A DNA stretch of 64,000 nucleotides from Comamonas sp. SCN 65-56. GTDB lineage: Bacteria > Pseudomonadota > Gammaproteobacteria > Burkholderiales > Burkholderiaceae_C. A program made the translations under genes and the position numbers. This document shows positions 28,627 through 37,977 of this stretch, one piece after another (positions within the stretch are counted from its first letter, which is position 1; every line of letters starts with the position of its first letter). The stretch lies in contig NZ_MEDS01000008.1 of assembly GCF_001724135.1 (NCBI RefSeq), positions 124,001 to 188,000 on the forward strand, in the 5' to 3' direction. The notes beneath the pieces are model-generated. The model ran no database searches. It was not told where the DNA came from and was given only the letters and a program-made list of their open reading frames with translations.

Positions 28627-29140
28627 CTGTGTGGAGAGTGTGTAAGTGGTTGAAGTGGCTGAAGTTTAGTGGCCACCCGCCCAACCCGTCGCACAGGCTG
28701 GTGATGCCACCGGGAGTTGACGCCTTTGCAGGCGCCCGTCCGGCGGGCTGTCGCATCGACATACAGCATACGGAATTCAAGGCTGGCCAGCGCTCTACCC
28801 GAGCGCGGCGCCAGCGGATCAAAGCGAAATCATGTGGGTGGTTCTGACGTGGATCTGGTCGCACTGGCACGGGCGCGAGCCTGTGTTTTTTGTGCCAAAA
28901 ACGCCTGAACCGCTTGCCTGGCGGGCGCGAGCAGCTTCTGAAATCATAGTGAAGCCCCTGCCTCTGCCTTTCGCCCACCTCCACGCCCCACCCTTGCGCC
29001 CGCGCAGCTGATTGCTCTGCGTGGGCCGCGGCGAGTGCGCGGCTTCCGTTCCTGTCTCGATCGCCAGCCCCGGCATTTGCGGGTTTGCGCGCGGCGTGGT
29101 GCCGCCTGCGACCCATACAACGGAACAAGGGACACGCATC
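28627..29140 (+). other. Long intergenic region and probable 5' leader of rne
   Basis: A 514-bp gap between divergent rluC and rne. No protein-coding gene is convincing. It holds a clear terminator-like hairpin on the plus strand (28868-28891), a doubtful degenerate repeat copy around 28775-28825, and a perfect TATAAT at 28612-28617 just inside rluC but without a matching -35. Enteric rne has a long autoregulatory 5' leader, and this gap is the right place for one. Confidence 0.6.
28868..28891 (+). terminator. Terminator-like hairpin with GNRA loop upstream of rne
   Basis: CACGGGC (28868-28874), tetraloop GCGA, GCCTGTG (28879-28885) and six T residues (28886-28891). One G-U pair is present. 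An alternative outer pairing, GGCAC (28866-28870) with GTGCC (28892-28896), would compete with it. It lies 250 bases before the rne ATG. Confidence 0.65.
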
Positions 29141-32041
29141 ATGAAACGGATGCTCATCAACGCCACGCAGCCCGAAGAGCGGCGCCTGGCGATCGTCGAC
29201 GGCCAGAAGCTGCTGGACTACGAAATCGAGATCGAGGGGCGCGAGCAGCGCAAGAGCAACATCTACAAGGCGGTGGTCACGCGCGTGGAGCCGTCGCTCG
29301 AAGCCTGTTTCGTCGATTACGGCGAAGACCGCCACGGCTTCCTGCCGTTCAAGGAAATCTCCAAGCAGTATTTCACCGAGGGTGTCTCGCCATCGCAGGC
29401 GCGCATCCAGGACGTGATCAAGGAAGGCCAGGAGCTCATCGTCCAGGTCGAGAAGGAAGAGCGCGGCAACAAGGGGGCGGCGCTCACCACCTTCATCAGC
29501 CTGGCTGGTCGCTACGTAGTCTTGATGCCCAACAACCCGCGCGGCGGCGGCGTCAGCCGCCGCATCGAGGGCGAGGACCGCGCCGAGCTCAAGGAGGCGA
29601 TGGACCAGCTCGAGTACCCCAAGGGCATGTCCATCATCGCGCGCACCGCCGGCATCGGCCGCAGCGCCCCCGAGCTGCAGTGGGACCTGAACTACCTGCT
29701 GAAGCTGTGGAGCGCCATCGACGGCGCGGCCAAGGCGGGCAAGGGCGCCTTCCTGATCTACCAGGAATCGAGTCTGGTGATCCGCGCGATCCGCGACTAT
29801 TTCAGCGCCGACATCGGTGACATCCTGATCGACACCGACGATATCTACGACCAGGCGCAGCAGTTCATGGCGCACGTGATGCCCGAGCATGCGGCCAGGG
29901 TCAAGCGCTATCGCGACGATGCGCCGCTGTTCAGCCGCTTTCAGATCGAGCACCAGATCGAATCGGCCTATGCGCGCATGGTGACATTGCCCTCGGGTGG
30001 CTCGATCGTCATTGACCACACCGAGGCGCTGGTCAGCGTGGACGTGAACTCGGCGCGCGCCATCAAGGGCAGCGACATCGAGGAGACCGCCACCCGCACC
30101 AACCTGGAGGCGGCCGACGAAGTCGCGCGCCAGATGCGGCTGCGCGACCTGGGCGGCCTGATCGTGATCGACTTCATCGACATGGAGGAGTCCCGCAACC
30201 GCCGCGACGTGGAAACCCGCTTGCGCGACGCGCTGCGCCAGGACCGCGCACGTGTGCAGTTCGGCACCATCAGCAAATTCGGCCTCATGGAGATGAGCCG
30301 CCAGCGCCTGAAGCCCGCCCTCTCGGAAGGCGCGCACATTCGCTGCCCGCTGTGCGACGGCACCGGCCACATCCGCGACACCGAAGGTTTCGCGCTGCAA
30401 ATGCTGCGCATGATCCAGGAAGAGTCAATGAAGGACAGCACCGCCGCCGTGCACTGCCAGGTGCCGGTGGAGGTGGCGAGCTTCCTGCTCAATGAAAAGC
30501 GCGCCGAGATCGCCAAGATCGAGCTGCGCCAGCGCATCTCCGTGGTGCTGATCCCCAACAAGTCGCTGGAGACGCCGCACTACAAATTGGAGCGTCTCAA
30601 GCACGACGATCCGCGCCTGGACGACATGGATGCCAGCTACAAGATGGCCGAGGTCGAGGAAGAACAGACGCAGATCACGCGCCGCTCGCAAGAGCCGACC
30701 AACAAGCAGACGCCGGTGATCAAGGGCGTGCTGCCCGATGCCCCGGCCCCGGTGGTGGTGCCCAAGCCCGCGCCGGTGCCGGTGGCCCCGGTCGCGCCAG
30801 TGGCTGCACCCCAGCTGGCGCCGCAACCGGGCTTTCTGGCATGGCTCAAGAATCTGCTCGGCTTTGGCACACCACCGGCCAGCGCGCCGGTCGCTGCGCC
30901 TGTAGCCACGCCCGCCGCCGAACCCGCCGCGCGCGAAGACCGGGGCGGCAATCGCCGCGGTGGCAACCGCCGCGGTGGCAGCCGTGGCGAGCGCGCAGAG
31001 CGCGGCGAACGCGGTGAGCGCAGCGAAGCACGCGAGGGCAACGGCCAGGAGCGCCCGCGCCGCGAACCGCGTGAGAGCGGCCGCGGCAACCGCGAGCGCG
31101 CGAGCACGCGCCCCGCGGATGACGCAACGGCCGCCAGCGCCGGCGTGGGCGCCAGCACTGCCGGCACCAGCAACGACAACGGCCAGGAACGCAGCGCACG
31201 CGACGGCGAGCGCACCAACGGCGAACGCAGCCGCCGCCGCGAACCGCGAGAGCCACGCCGCGAACGCGACAGCGCCGACCTGCCGCAGCCACCGGCAGCA
31301 ACGGGCTCGATCGACGCAGCCGAGCCGGCCAACGCCAGCGAGCAGCCGCTCATCCAGGATGAGAACCGCGACACGGAAACGGGCAGCACCACCAATGGCG
31401 AACGCCGCTCACGCGACCGCTACGGCCGCGACCGCCGCCCGCGCACGCCGCGCGCCAAGCGACCGGCCGACGATGCCACCGCGGTCGAAGCCGACACCGC
31501 CGCGCCCGCCGATTTCGCGCCGACACAGCTCCTGCCCGAGGGCGAGCCCGCGTTCACACCGGCACGCAAGAGCTACTTCGCCACACCGGACGCAGCGAGC
31601 GAACCGGCCACGGCGGCTGCCAACGAAGCCGCTGCGGCCCCAGCCGCCCCGGCAGCGGAGCTGGCACCAGTGATCGACGTCACGGCAGCGCCAGAACCGG
31701 CGACGACGGCAGCGCCTGCACCGCTGCAAGCCCCGGCAGCAGCGCCGGATCATGCCGAGCCCGTTGCCGAGCCCGCTGCCGCGCCAGCCGAACCAGCGTT
31801 TGCCCTGCAAGTGCAGGCCTTGGCCGAAACGGCGCTGGCGTCCGGCCTGATCTGGGTGCAATCGGATGCCGACAAGGTGTCCGCCGTACAGGCGGCGATC
31901 GCCGCCGAACCCCGGCCCATCCATGTCCCGCGCGAACGCCCGGCCCCGGTTGCCATCGACGAAGCCCCGTTGGTGCTGGTGGAAACGCGTCGTGACCTGC
32001 GTCAGGTGCAATTGCCGTTCGATCCACCGGCAACGCATTGA
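29141..32041 (+). CDS. rne: Ribonuclease E
   Basis: A 966-residue endoribonuclease and degradosome scaffold. The catalytic half starts [24 protein letters not shown] and has an S1 domain at about 37-120. The catalytic Mg Asp residues lie in SVDVNSARA and [10 protein letters not shown], and the zinc-link is [12 protein letters not shown]. From about residue 530 it is low-complexity: Pro/Ala rich, then Arg/Gly/Glu rich (about 590-780), then Ala/Pro/Glu rich. The end is a conserved-looking [18 protein letters not shown] chose ATG 29141, where the normal N-terminus begins, and not the earlier in-frame codon at 29012. A strong terminator follows. Confidence 0.96.
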   Translation: MKRMLINATQPEERRLAIVDGQKLLDYEIEIEGREQRKSNIYKAVVTRVEPSLEACFVDYGEDRHGFLPFKEISKQYFTEGVSPSQARIQDVIKEGQELIVQVEKEERGNKGAALTTFISLAGRYVVLMPNNPRGGGVSRRIEGEDRAELKEAMDQLEYPKGMSIIARTAGIGRSAPELQWDLNYLLKLWSAIDGAAKAGKGAFLIYQESSLVIRAIRDYFSADIGDILIDTDDIYDQAQQFMAHVMPEHAARVKRYRDDAPLFSRFQIEHQIESAYARMVTLPSGGSIVIDHTEALVSVDVNSARAIKGSDIEETATRTNLEAADEVARQMRLRDLGGLIVIDFIDMEESRNRRDVETRLRDALRQDRARVQFGTISKFGLMEMSRQRLKPALSEGAHIRCPLCDGTGHIRDTEGFALQMLRMIQEESMKDSTAAVHCQVPVEVASFLLNEKRAEIAKIELRQRISVVLIPNKSLETPHYKLERLKHDDPRLDDMDASYKMAEVEEEQTQITRRSQEPTNKQTPVIKGVLPDAPAPVVVPKPAPVPVAPVAPVAAPQLAPQPGFLAWLKNLLGFGTPPASAPVAAPVATPAAEPAAREDRGGNRRGGNRRGGSRGERAERGERGERSEAREGNGQERPRREPRESGRGNRERASTRPADDATAASAGVGASTAGTSNDNGQERSARDGERTNGERSRRREPREPRRERDSADLPQPPAATGSIDAAEPANASEQPLIQDENRDTETGSTTNGERRSRDRYGRDRRPRTPRAKRPADDATAVEADTAAPADFAPTQLLPEGEPAFTPARKSYFATPDAASEPATAAANEAAAAPAAPAAELAPVIDVTAAPEPATTAAPAPLQAPAAAPDHAEPVAEPAAAPAEPAFALQVQALAETALASGLIWVQSDADKVSAVQAAIAAEPRPIHVPRERPAPVAIDEAPLVLVETRRDLRQVQLPFDPPATH

Positions 32042-32054
32042 TACGCTTCAAATT

Positions 32055-32100
32055 CAGTAGCTGGCATCGCTTGACTGCCAAGCGCCAAAACTGTTTTTGA
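32055..32100 (+). repeat. Dispersed palindromic repeat, copy 4
   Basis: Lies just after the rne stop. CGCTTG (32068-32073) pairs with CAAGCG (32079-32084); left flank CAGTAGCTGG and right flank CTGTTTTTGA are conserved. It sits between the coding region and the terminator. Confidence 0.7.
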
Positions 32101-32117
32101 TGCATGTAGTGCAACAG

Positions 32118-32149
32118 GCCCGCACTGGCTTCAGTGCGGGCTCTTTTTT
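32118..32149 (+). terminator. Rho-independent terminator of rne
   Basis: Perfect ten-base-pair stem GCCCGCACTG/CAGTGCGGGC (32118-32127 with 32132-32141), tetraloop GCTT, then TCTTTTTT. It lies 77 bp after the rne stop. Confidence 0.95.
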
Positions 32150-32202
32150 CGTTCTGTTTCCACGGCGACAATCAAGGCTGACGCTACCGCTTGCCACACG
32201 CC

Positions 32203-32982
32203 ATGCTGTTTCTGCTCTCTCCCGCCAAATCACTGGACTACGAAAGCCCGCTGCCCGCCAGCCTGCCGCACACGCTGCCGCAGTTCATGCCGCAGACCCG
32301 GGCACTGATCGCCACGCTGCGCGAGAAATCGCCGCAACAGGTGGCCAAGCTCATGCAGCTGAGCGACGCGCTGGCGGCGCTCAACGTCGCACGCTACGCG
32401 GCCTTCAGCCCGCGCTTCACCAAGGCCAACGCGCGCCAGGCGGTGCTCGCCTTCAATGGCGACGTTTACGAAGGCCTGCAGGCAGGCACGCTCAGCCAGG
32501 AGGATCTGCAGTGGGCGCAGGCGCATGTCGCTATCCTGAGCGGCCTGTACGGCGTGCTGCGCCCGCTGGACTGGATGCAGCCCTACCGCCTCGAAATGGG
32601 CACGCGCCTGGCCACGGACCAGGGCGACAACCTCTACCAGTTCTGGGGCGCGCGCATCGCCCAATACCTGAACCAGCAACTCGCGGGCAAGTCGGAGCCC
32701 GTCATCGTCAACCTCGCGTCGCAAGAGTATTTCAAGTCCGTCGACCGCAAGGTGCTGGCGGCGCGCGTCGTTGAATGCGTGTTCGAGGACCGCAAGGGCG
32801 CGGACTACAAGATCATCAGCTTCTACGCCAAGCGCGCCCGCGGGCTGATGGCGCGCTGGGCGATAGCGCAGCGGGCCGAAACGCCGCGGCAACTGCAGGG
32901 TTTTGACAGCGCGGGCTACGCCTTCAGCGCCAAGGCGTCAACGCCCGATCGGCTCGTCTTCCGCCGGGAGCATGCCGCATGA
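32203..32982 (+). CDS. yaaA: Peroxide stress protein YaaA (DUF328)
   Basis: A 259-residue protein that in Escherichia coli limits free iron and Fenton damage during peroxide stress. Family motifs are [14 protein letters not shown] at the start, [49 protein letters not shown], and the C-terminal [16 protein letters not shown] chose ATG 32203 ([11 protein letters not shown]) over a TTG at 32191. Its stop overlaps the next start by four bases. Confidence 0.94.
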   Translation: MLFLLSPAKSLDYESPLPASLPHTLPQFMPQTRALIATLREKSPQQVAKLMQLSDALAALNVARYAAFSPRFTKANARQAVLAFNGDVYEGLQAGTLSQEDLQWAQAHVAILSGLYGVLRPLDWMQPYRLEMGTRLATDQGDNLYQFWGARIAQYLNQQLAGKSEPVIVNLASQEYFKSVDRKVLAARVVECVFEDRKGADYKIISFYAKRARGLMARWAIAQRAETPRQLQGFDSAGYAFSAKASTPDRLVFRREHAA

Positions 32983-33827
32983 GACAAACGATCACCAACG
33001 AATTGCGCCAGTGGATCGTCTCGCAAGCAGCGGCGGGCGTGACCGCGCCCTCCCTCGTCGAAGCCATGCGCAAGGTCGGCTGGACCGAGGACGTGGCGGT
33101 GGATGCGATCGAACAGGTGCTGCGCGGCCATGTGGACAAGGTGGCCCGGGAGCAGGGCTGGCCCGCGGCCACGCCGGTGCCCGAACCGGCGCTGGACGAT
33201 GCCCCGCTCTTCATCGACGTGGGCGACCGCCGGGTAGAGGTACTGGTGACGCTGGCTTCGCCGCGCGTGGTGCTGTTCGGCAACCTGCTCTCCAGCGAGG
33301 AATCCGAGCAATTGATCGCGCAGGCCCGCCCCCAGCTCAAACGCTCGCTCACCGTGCAAGTCGCCACCGGCGGCAGCGAGGTGAACGCGCAGCGCACCAG
33401 CGACGGCATGTTCTTCGAACGCGGCCAGACGCCGCTGGTCCAGCGCCTGGAAGAGCGCATCGCACGCCTGGTCAACTGGCCGATTGAAAACGGTGAAGGT
33501 CTGCAGATCCTGCACTACCAGCCCGGCGCCGAATACAAGCCGCACTACGACTACTTCGACCCCCAGCATGCCGGCAGCGCCAAGATCCTCGCACGCGGCG
33601 GCCAGCGCGTGGGCACGCTGGTGATCTACCTGAACAACCCCGTCAAAGGCGGCGGCACCATCTTCCCGGATGTGCATCTGGAGGTCTCCCCGCGCCAGGG
33701 CAACGCGGTGTTCTTCAGCTACGAACGCCCCCACCCCAGCACGCGCAGCCTGCACGGCGGCTCGCCCGTGATCGAGGGCGAGAAATGGATCGCCACCAAG
33801 TGGCTGCGCGAGCGCGAATTCCGCTGA
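32979..33827 (+). CDS. 2OG-Fe(II) oxygenase, prolyl 4-hydroxylase alpha-subunit type
   Basis: A 282-residue protein with an N-terminal helical part of about 75 residues and a C-terminal dioxygenase domain. The iron triad is HxD in KPHYDYFD and the distal His in [10 protein letters not shown], with the 2-oxoglutarate Lys in [13 protein letters not shown]. The segment [20 protein letters not shown] is typical of bacterial P4H proteins. The hydroxylated target is unknown; in bacteria it could be a Pro-rich protein or a translation factor. The start overlaps the yaaA stop by four bases. Confidence 0.87.
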   Translation: MRQTITNELRQWIVSQAAAGVTAPSLVEAMRKVGWTEDVAVDAIEQVLRGHVDKVAREQGWPAATPVPEPALDDAPLFIDVGDRRVEVLVTLASPRVVLFGNLLSSEESEQLIAQARPQLKRSLTVQVATGGSEVNAQRTSDGMFFERGQTPLVQRLEERIARLVNWPIENGEGLQILHYQPGAEYKPHYDYFDPQHAGSAKILARGGQRVGTLVIYLNNPVKGGGTIFPDVHLEVSPRQGNAVFFSYERPHPSTRSLHGGSPVIEGEKWIATKWLREREFR

Positions 33828-33860
33828 ACCCCAGCGCCACACTCCATCGATAAATTTTAG

Positions 33861-33909
33861 AAAAATATGGCTCCAGCGCTTGCCCCACAAGCGCAAGCAG
33901 CTATCACTA
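33861..33909 (-). repeat. Dispersed palindromic repeat, copy 5
   Basis: GCGCTTG (33876-33882) pairs with CAAGCGC (33888-33894) around five bases; outer arms GGCTCC and GCAGCTATCA are conserved. The element ends at the queF start codon, so it forms the whole translation leader. Confidence 0.8.
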
Positions 33910-34760
33910 TGGAAACATCCTCTCTCGGCCATTCGCCCCTGGGCCAAGCCAGCACCTACCCCGCGCACTACGACCCCGCACTGCTCTTTCCCATCGCCCG
34001 CAGCCAAGGCCGCTTGGCCATCGGCATCGATGGGGCGCCGCCCTTCTTCGGCGCCGACCTGTGGAACGCCTACGAAGTCTCGTGGCTCGATCCGCGCGGC
34101 AAGCCGCAAGTCGCCATCGCCCGCTTCACCATCGGCTGCGAAACGCCGAATCTGATCGAGAGCAAATCGCTCAAGCTCTACCTCAACAGCCTGAACGCGA
34201 CACGCTTTGACAGCGCCGAGGCGGTGCGCGAGCGCATCCGCACCGACCTGAGCGAGGCCGCTTGGCGCGGCGCCGAGCACCCGGGAACCATAGGCGTGCA
34301 ACTGCTCGCGCCCGAGCAGTTTGGCGATGAGCGTATCGAAGAAATGGATGGCCTGCTGCTCGATCGCCTGCACGTCGAATGCACGCACGACCAGCCCGCG
34401 CCCGAGCTGCTGACTGCCGCGTTTGACGAGGCGCCGGTGGAGGAAGTACTCATGAGCCATCTGCTCAAGAGCAACTGCCCGGTCACCGGCCAGCCGGATT
34501 GGGGCAGCCTCCAGATCAGCTACAGCGGTCCGCAGATCGACCAGGCGGCGCTGCTGCGCTACATCGTCAGCTTCCGCAACCATCAGGGGTTTCACGAGCA
34601 GTGCGTGGAGCGCATCTACATGGATATCCTGCAGCGCTGCGAACCGATCAAGCTGACGGTCTTTGCCCGCTACACGCGCCGCGGCGGGCTGGACATCAAC
34701 CCGCTGCGCACCAGCCACCCGATGCCGCTGCCGCACGCCATGCGCACGGCGCGGCAATAG
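33909..34760 (+). CDS. queF: NADPH-dependent 7-cyano-7-deazaguanine reductase QueF
   Basis: A 283-residue bimodular (long, unimodular-fused) QueF that reduces preQ0 to preQ1 in queuosine synthesis. The QueF motif [13 protein letters not shown] is present, the active-site Cys is in [19 protein letters not shown], and [12 protein letters not shown] carries a substrate-binding Glu. The length from ATG 33909 matches the Escherichia coli enzyme (282). An in-frame ATG at 33867 would add 14 residues read from repeat copy 5, so I reject it. No Shine-Dalgarno is visible before 33909. Confidence 0.94.
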   Translation: METSSLGHSPLGQASTYPAHYDPALLFPIARSQGRLAIGIDGAPPFFGADLWNAYEVSWLDPRGKPQVAIARFTIGCETPNLIESKSLKLYLNSLNATRFDSAEAVRERIRTDLSEAAWRGAEHPGTIGVQLLAPEQFGDERIEEMDGLLLDRLHVECTHDQPAPELLTAAFDEAPVEEVLMSHLLKSNCPVTGQPDWGSLQISYSGPQIDQAALLRYIVSFRNHQGFHEQCVERIYMDILQRCEPIKLTVFARYTRRGGLDINPLRTSHPMPLPHAMRTARQ

Positions 34761-34766
34761 CGCCTG

Positions 34767-34929
34767 GGAGCCTGTCGGAATTGGAGCGCCGATAGCGAAA
34801 ATCGGCCCCAGCGAAACCAGTTTTTGCCGGGTTTGCAGCCCAATAGCCGAGCTATTGGGCAAAAAAGCGGTGAAAAATGGGCCGCTGCGGTCGATTTGCA
34901 GCCGACGATTTCCAAGTCCGACAGGCTCC
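34767..34929. repeat. 163-bp MITE-like element with 18-bp terminal inverted repeats
   Basis: Left end 34767-34784 begins GGAGCCTGTCGGA; right end 34912-34929 is its inverse with one mismatch in 18. Inside are the hairpin GCCCAATAG/CTATTGGGC (34838-34846 with 34852-34860) and GCCGAT/ATCGGC near 34788. It fills the gap between queF and the chemoreceptor gene, and its right end touches the receptor's TAG stop. It has no coding capacity. Confidence 0.8.
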
Positions 34930-36485
34930 TACAGCCGAAACACCCCCACGCTGCGCTCCAGCGACACCGAACCGTCGCGCAGCACGGTGGCCGATGCGGC
35001 AGATTCCTCCGCCAGCGCGGCGTTTTGCTGCGTGACGGTATCGAGCTGCGCGATCGCCAGGTTCACCTGGCCAATGCCTTGCGACTGCTCGCGTGCCGCG
35101 GCGGTAATCTCATTGACCTGGGTACTCACATGCTGCACCGAGCGCACCATGTCGTTGATGGTGTCGCCCGCCTGCACCATGCGCTCGGTGCCGTCCTCGA
35201 TGCCCGAGACCATGGTGTGAATGAGCCCGCCGATCTCCTTGGCCGCACCCGCGCTGCGCTGGGCCAGGGCACGCACCTCACCCGCGACCACGGCAAAGCC
35301 GCGCCCCTGCTCCCCGGCACGCGCCGCCTCCACCGCGGCATTGAGCGCCAGCAGATTGGTCTGGAAGGCAATGCTCTCTATGGTGCTGACGATTTCGCCC
35401 ATGCGGTGCGAGGACTTGCGCAGGTTTTCCATCGAAGTGCGCACCTCGGCAATCGCCGTACTGCCCTTGTTCGCCACTTGCGAACTGCGTTCGCTCTCGG
35501 CCGCCATCGCCGTCGTCGCATCGGCGGTGTGCGCAATAGTGCCCGAGAGCTGCTCCATCGCGGCAGCCGTCTCCTCCAGGCTGCTGGACTGGGACTCGGT
35601 GCGGTCCGACAGCGCCGTGCTGCCCTGGGCAATTTCTCCCGCGGCGCGGGTGAAGCCGCGCACCTCGGTGCGCACGTCGCCCACGACAGCCTTGAGGTTG
35701 ACCTGGATCTGGCGCAGCCCGCGCATCACCGCGCCCAGCGTGCCCGGGTAGTTCACGTTCGCTTCGGAGGTCAGATTGCAGCCGGCAATATCGCCCGCAA
35801 AGCTCTCGGCCTCCAGCAAGGCCTTGGCCACATGCCTGTGGAAATAGGCCAGCAGGGCGCCGCCGCCCAGCACCAGCGCCGCTGCGCGCCATGCCAGAGC
35901 CGCCGGGCCCTGCATGCCCAGGGCATCGGGCAACAGCGCCAGCACCGCCATGATGCCCAGCAGCCAGGCCATGCGCGCGGTGAAATCCATCTCACCCACG
36001 CGCTCGAACCAGCCGCGCAGCCCGGTATGAAACACCTTGCCGCCGCGCAGCACAACGGTGGTCTTGCCCGACTCGGCCTCGGCGCGCATCGTGGCGTACA
36101 AGGCCTCGGCTTCAGCGATTTGTGCCTGCGTCGGCTTGATGCGCACCGACATATAGCCTGTGGGCTTGCGCCCCTGCAGCACGGGTGTGAAATTGGCCAG
36201 CACCCAGTAGTGATCGCCATTCTTGCGCCGGTTCTTCACCATGCCGGTCCAGGGTTTGCCTCGGCCTATGGTCTGCCACAGGTCCTTGAAGGCGGCCGCC
36301 GGCATGTCGGGGTGGCGGATGATGTTGTGCGGCTGGCCTATGAGCTCGTCGTACTCGAAGCCGGCCACCCGGGCAAAGGCCGGGTTGCAGTGCGTGAGCT
36401 CACCCTTGGTGTTGGTGCTGGAGACCAGCATCTCGTCGCTCGGATAGTCGTAGTTGTTCTGAGTAACCGGTAAATTGATCCTCAT
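34929..36485 (-). CDS. PAS-containing methyl-accepting chemotaxis protein, Aer-like
   Basis: A 518-residue receptor. The N-terminal PAS domain (about 15-120) begins RINLPVTQNNYDYPSDEMLVSST and contains GQPHNIIRHPDMP and WTGMVKNRRKNGDHYWV, typical of Aer-type FAD or energy sensing. Two membrane segments lie near 160-215, followed by a HAMP-like linker and the signalling hairpin with tip ESIAFQTNLLALNAAVEAARAGEQGRGFAVVAGEVR. No C-terminal CheR-binding pentapeptide is seen. I chose ATG 36485, preceded by AAGGGG, over a start at 36521. The stop abuts the 163-bp repeat element. Confidence 0.92.
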   Translation of the reverse strand: MRINLPVTQNNYDYPSDEMLVSSTNTKGELTHCNPAFARVAGFEYDELIGQPHNIIRHPDMPAAAFKDLWQTIGRGKPWTGMVKNRRKNGDHYWVLANFTPVLQGRKPTGYMSVRIKPTQAQIAEAEALYATMRAEAESGKTTVVLRGGKVFHTGLRGWFERVGEMDFTARMAWLLGIMAVLALLPDALGMQGPAALAWRAAALVLGGGALLAYFHRHVAKALLEAESFAGDIAGCNLTSEANVNYPGTLGAVMRGLRQIQVNLKAVVGDVRTEVRGFTRAAGEIAQGSTALSDRTESQSSSLEETAAAMEQLSGTIAHTADATTAMAAESERSSQVANKGSTAIAEVRTSMENLRKSSHRMGEIVSTIESIAFQTNLLALNAAVEAARAGEQGRGFAVVAGEVRALAQRSAGAAKEIGGLIHTMVSGIEDGTERMVQAGDTINDMVRSVQHVSTQVNEITAAAREQSQGIGQVNLAIAQLDTVTQQNAALAEESAASATVLRDGSVSLERSVGVFRL

Positions 36486-36631
36486 GAGCCGCCCCTTTGA
36501 ATTGAATATTTCACGGTTCAAACAATGTCACATGCGCGTCACTATCGTACCGGTAGGGCGCGGGTTTGCGGTGCAACCGGGTGCCATTGCGGCAACGGCG
36601 CAACACATGACGGCAGCAAGTCCCCGGCGGA

Positions 36632-37822
36632 TCAGAACAAGGCGTCAACCGGCGCGCTCGGCGCGCCTGGCGCTGCAGCCAGCCGTTCCAGACCCGTCAC
36701 GCGCACGCCCAGCAAACGCAGGCGCTGCTGCAGCGGCGCGCGCTTGAGGCACAGCCCGGCCACACGGCGAATCAGCAGCGCATCTTGCGTCGGCTGCGCT
36801 ATGCTCTGGTCACGCGTGGCAATCCTGAAATCGTCATAGCGCAGCTTGATGCCTATGGTGCGCCCGGCATAGCCCTTGCGCTGCAAATCCTGCGCCACCT
36901 GTTGGCACAGCTCGGTGAAGATCTGCCCCAGCAGCTGCCGGTCGTGCACCGCATGCAGGTCACGCTCGAAGGTCGTCTCGCGGCTCAGCGATACGGGCTC
37001 GCTGCGGGTCTCGACCGCCCGCTCGTCGCGCCCCCAGGCGGCATCGCGCAGCCAGGCACCATGCGACTTGCCAAAGGCTTGCACCAAGCTCTCGCGCGAT
37101 CGCGCCGCGAGCTCCCCAATGGTGTGAATGCCCAGCGCCTGCAGGCGGGCATCGGTCTTGGGGCCGACGCCATTGATCTTGCGGCACGCCAGCGGCCAGA
37201 TACGCGCTTGCACATCCTCGGGCATCACGACCGCGATGCCGTTGGGCTTGTTGAATTCGCTGGCCATTTTGGCGATCAGCTTGTTGGGCGCCACACCGAC
37301 CGAGCAGGTCAGGCCGGTGGCGTCAAAGATGCTTTTCTGGATCAGCCGCGCCAGCACCCGCCCGCCCTCGCGCTGTCCGCCCGGCACCTCGGTGAAGTCG
37401 ATGTAGACCTCATCGACACCGCGATCCTCCATCACCGGCGCGATGCCCAGAATCACCTGCTTGAAGCGGCGCGAATAGCGCCGGTACTCGGCGAAATCCA
37501 CCGGCAGCAAAATGGCCTGCGGGCACAGGCGCGCCGCCTTCATCAGGCCCATCGCCGAGCCCACGCCGAACGCGCGCGCCGGATAGGTCGCGGTGGTGAT
37601 CACGCCCCGGCCGACATAGCTGGCAAGGCGCGCAAAGGAAGCTACGGGAATTTCATGCAGACACCCGGCAAACGCCTGGCTGCGCGCCACCTCCTCTTGC
37701 GTTGGCGCGCCGCCTATCACCACCGGCAGGCCCTTGAGTTGCGGGTAACGCAGCAGCTCCACCGACGCAAAGAACGCGTCCATGTCCAGATGGGCGATGC
37801 GACGCAAGGAAGGCAAAGACAT
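36632..37822 (-). CDS. dinB: DNA polymerase IV DinB
   Basis: A 396-residue Y-family translesion polymerase. Catalytic Asp is in AHLDMDAFFASVE, and the second acidic pair lies in RGVDEVYIDFTE. The little-finger domain and a degenerate C-terminal region follow. About 30 residues are inserted after LPVVIGG before GRGVITTATYPARAFGV, compared with the Escherichia coli protein, as in other Burkholderiales DinB proteins. The ATG at 37822 was chosen over a TTG just upstream. The 5' flank is the heptamer-repeat array. Confidence 0.94.
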   Translation of the reverse strand: MSLPSLRRIAHLDMDAFFASVELLRYPQLKGLPVVIGGAPTQEEVARSQAFAGCLHEIPVASFARLASYVGRGVITTATYPARAFGVGSAMGLMKAARLCPQAILLPVDFAEYRRYSRRFKQVILGIAPVMEDRGVDEVYIDFTEVPGGQREGGRVLARLIQKSIFDATGLTCSVGVAPNKLIAKMASEFNKPNGIAVVMPEDVQARIWPLACRKINGVGPKTDARLQALGIHTIGELAARSRESLVQAFGKSHGAWLRDAAWGRDERAVETRSEPVSLSRETTFERDLHAVHDRQLLGQIFTELCQQVAQDLQRKGYAGRTIGIKLRYDDFRIATRDQSIAQPTQDALLIRRVAGLCLKRAPLQQRLRLLGVRVTGLERLAAAPGAPSAPVDALF

Positions 37823-37828
37823 CAAACA

Positions 37829-37977
37829 GGTTGAGCGTTGAGCGTGCGAAGAGGCGAGGCGTTTCCAGGAATTTCACGCTGAACGCCAAACGCTGAACCT
37901 CTTTTCCACGCTGAACGCCAAACGCTCAACGCTGAACCTCTTTTCCACGCTGAACGCCAAACGCTCAACGCTCAACC
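37829..37977. repeat. Heptamer-based repeat array with 17-bp terminal inverted repeats
   Basis: The ends GGTTGAGCGTTGAGCGT (37829-37845) and its exact inverse (37961-37977) bound a 149-bp region. Three direct units begin CACGCTGAACGCCAAACGCT at 37875, 37907 and 37946. They are built from heptamers such as AACGCTG, AACGCTC and AACGCCA, joined by CCTCTTTTC. The right end encodes the last two codons and stop of the lldD-like gene. Confidence 0.85.

Noticed and set aside
28775-28825. Possible twelfth repeat copy in the rne leader
   Set aside because: AGCGCT...AGCGC and an ATCAAA end are present, but the outer arms are too diverged to separate from chance in GC-rich DNA.
28346-30400. A 684-residue minus-strand ORF over the rne leader
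   Set aside because: It runs antisense through the RNase E catalytic domain and has no domain pattern; it is a GC-frame artefact.
33867-33909. An earlier queF start giving 14 more residues
   Set aside because: The extra residues are read from the palindromic repeat, and the shorter protein matches the normal QueF length.
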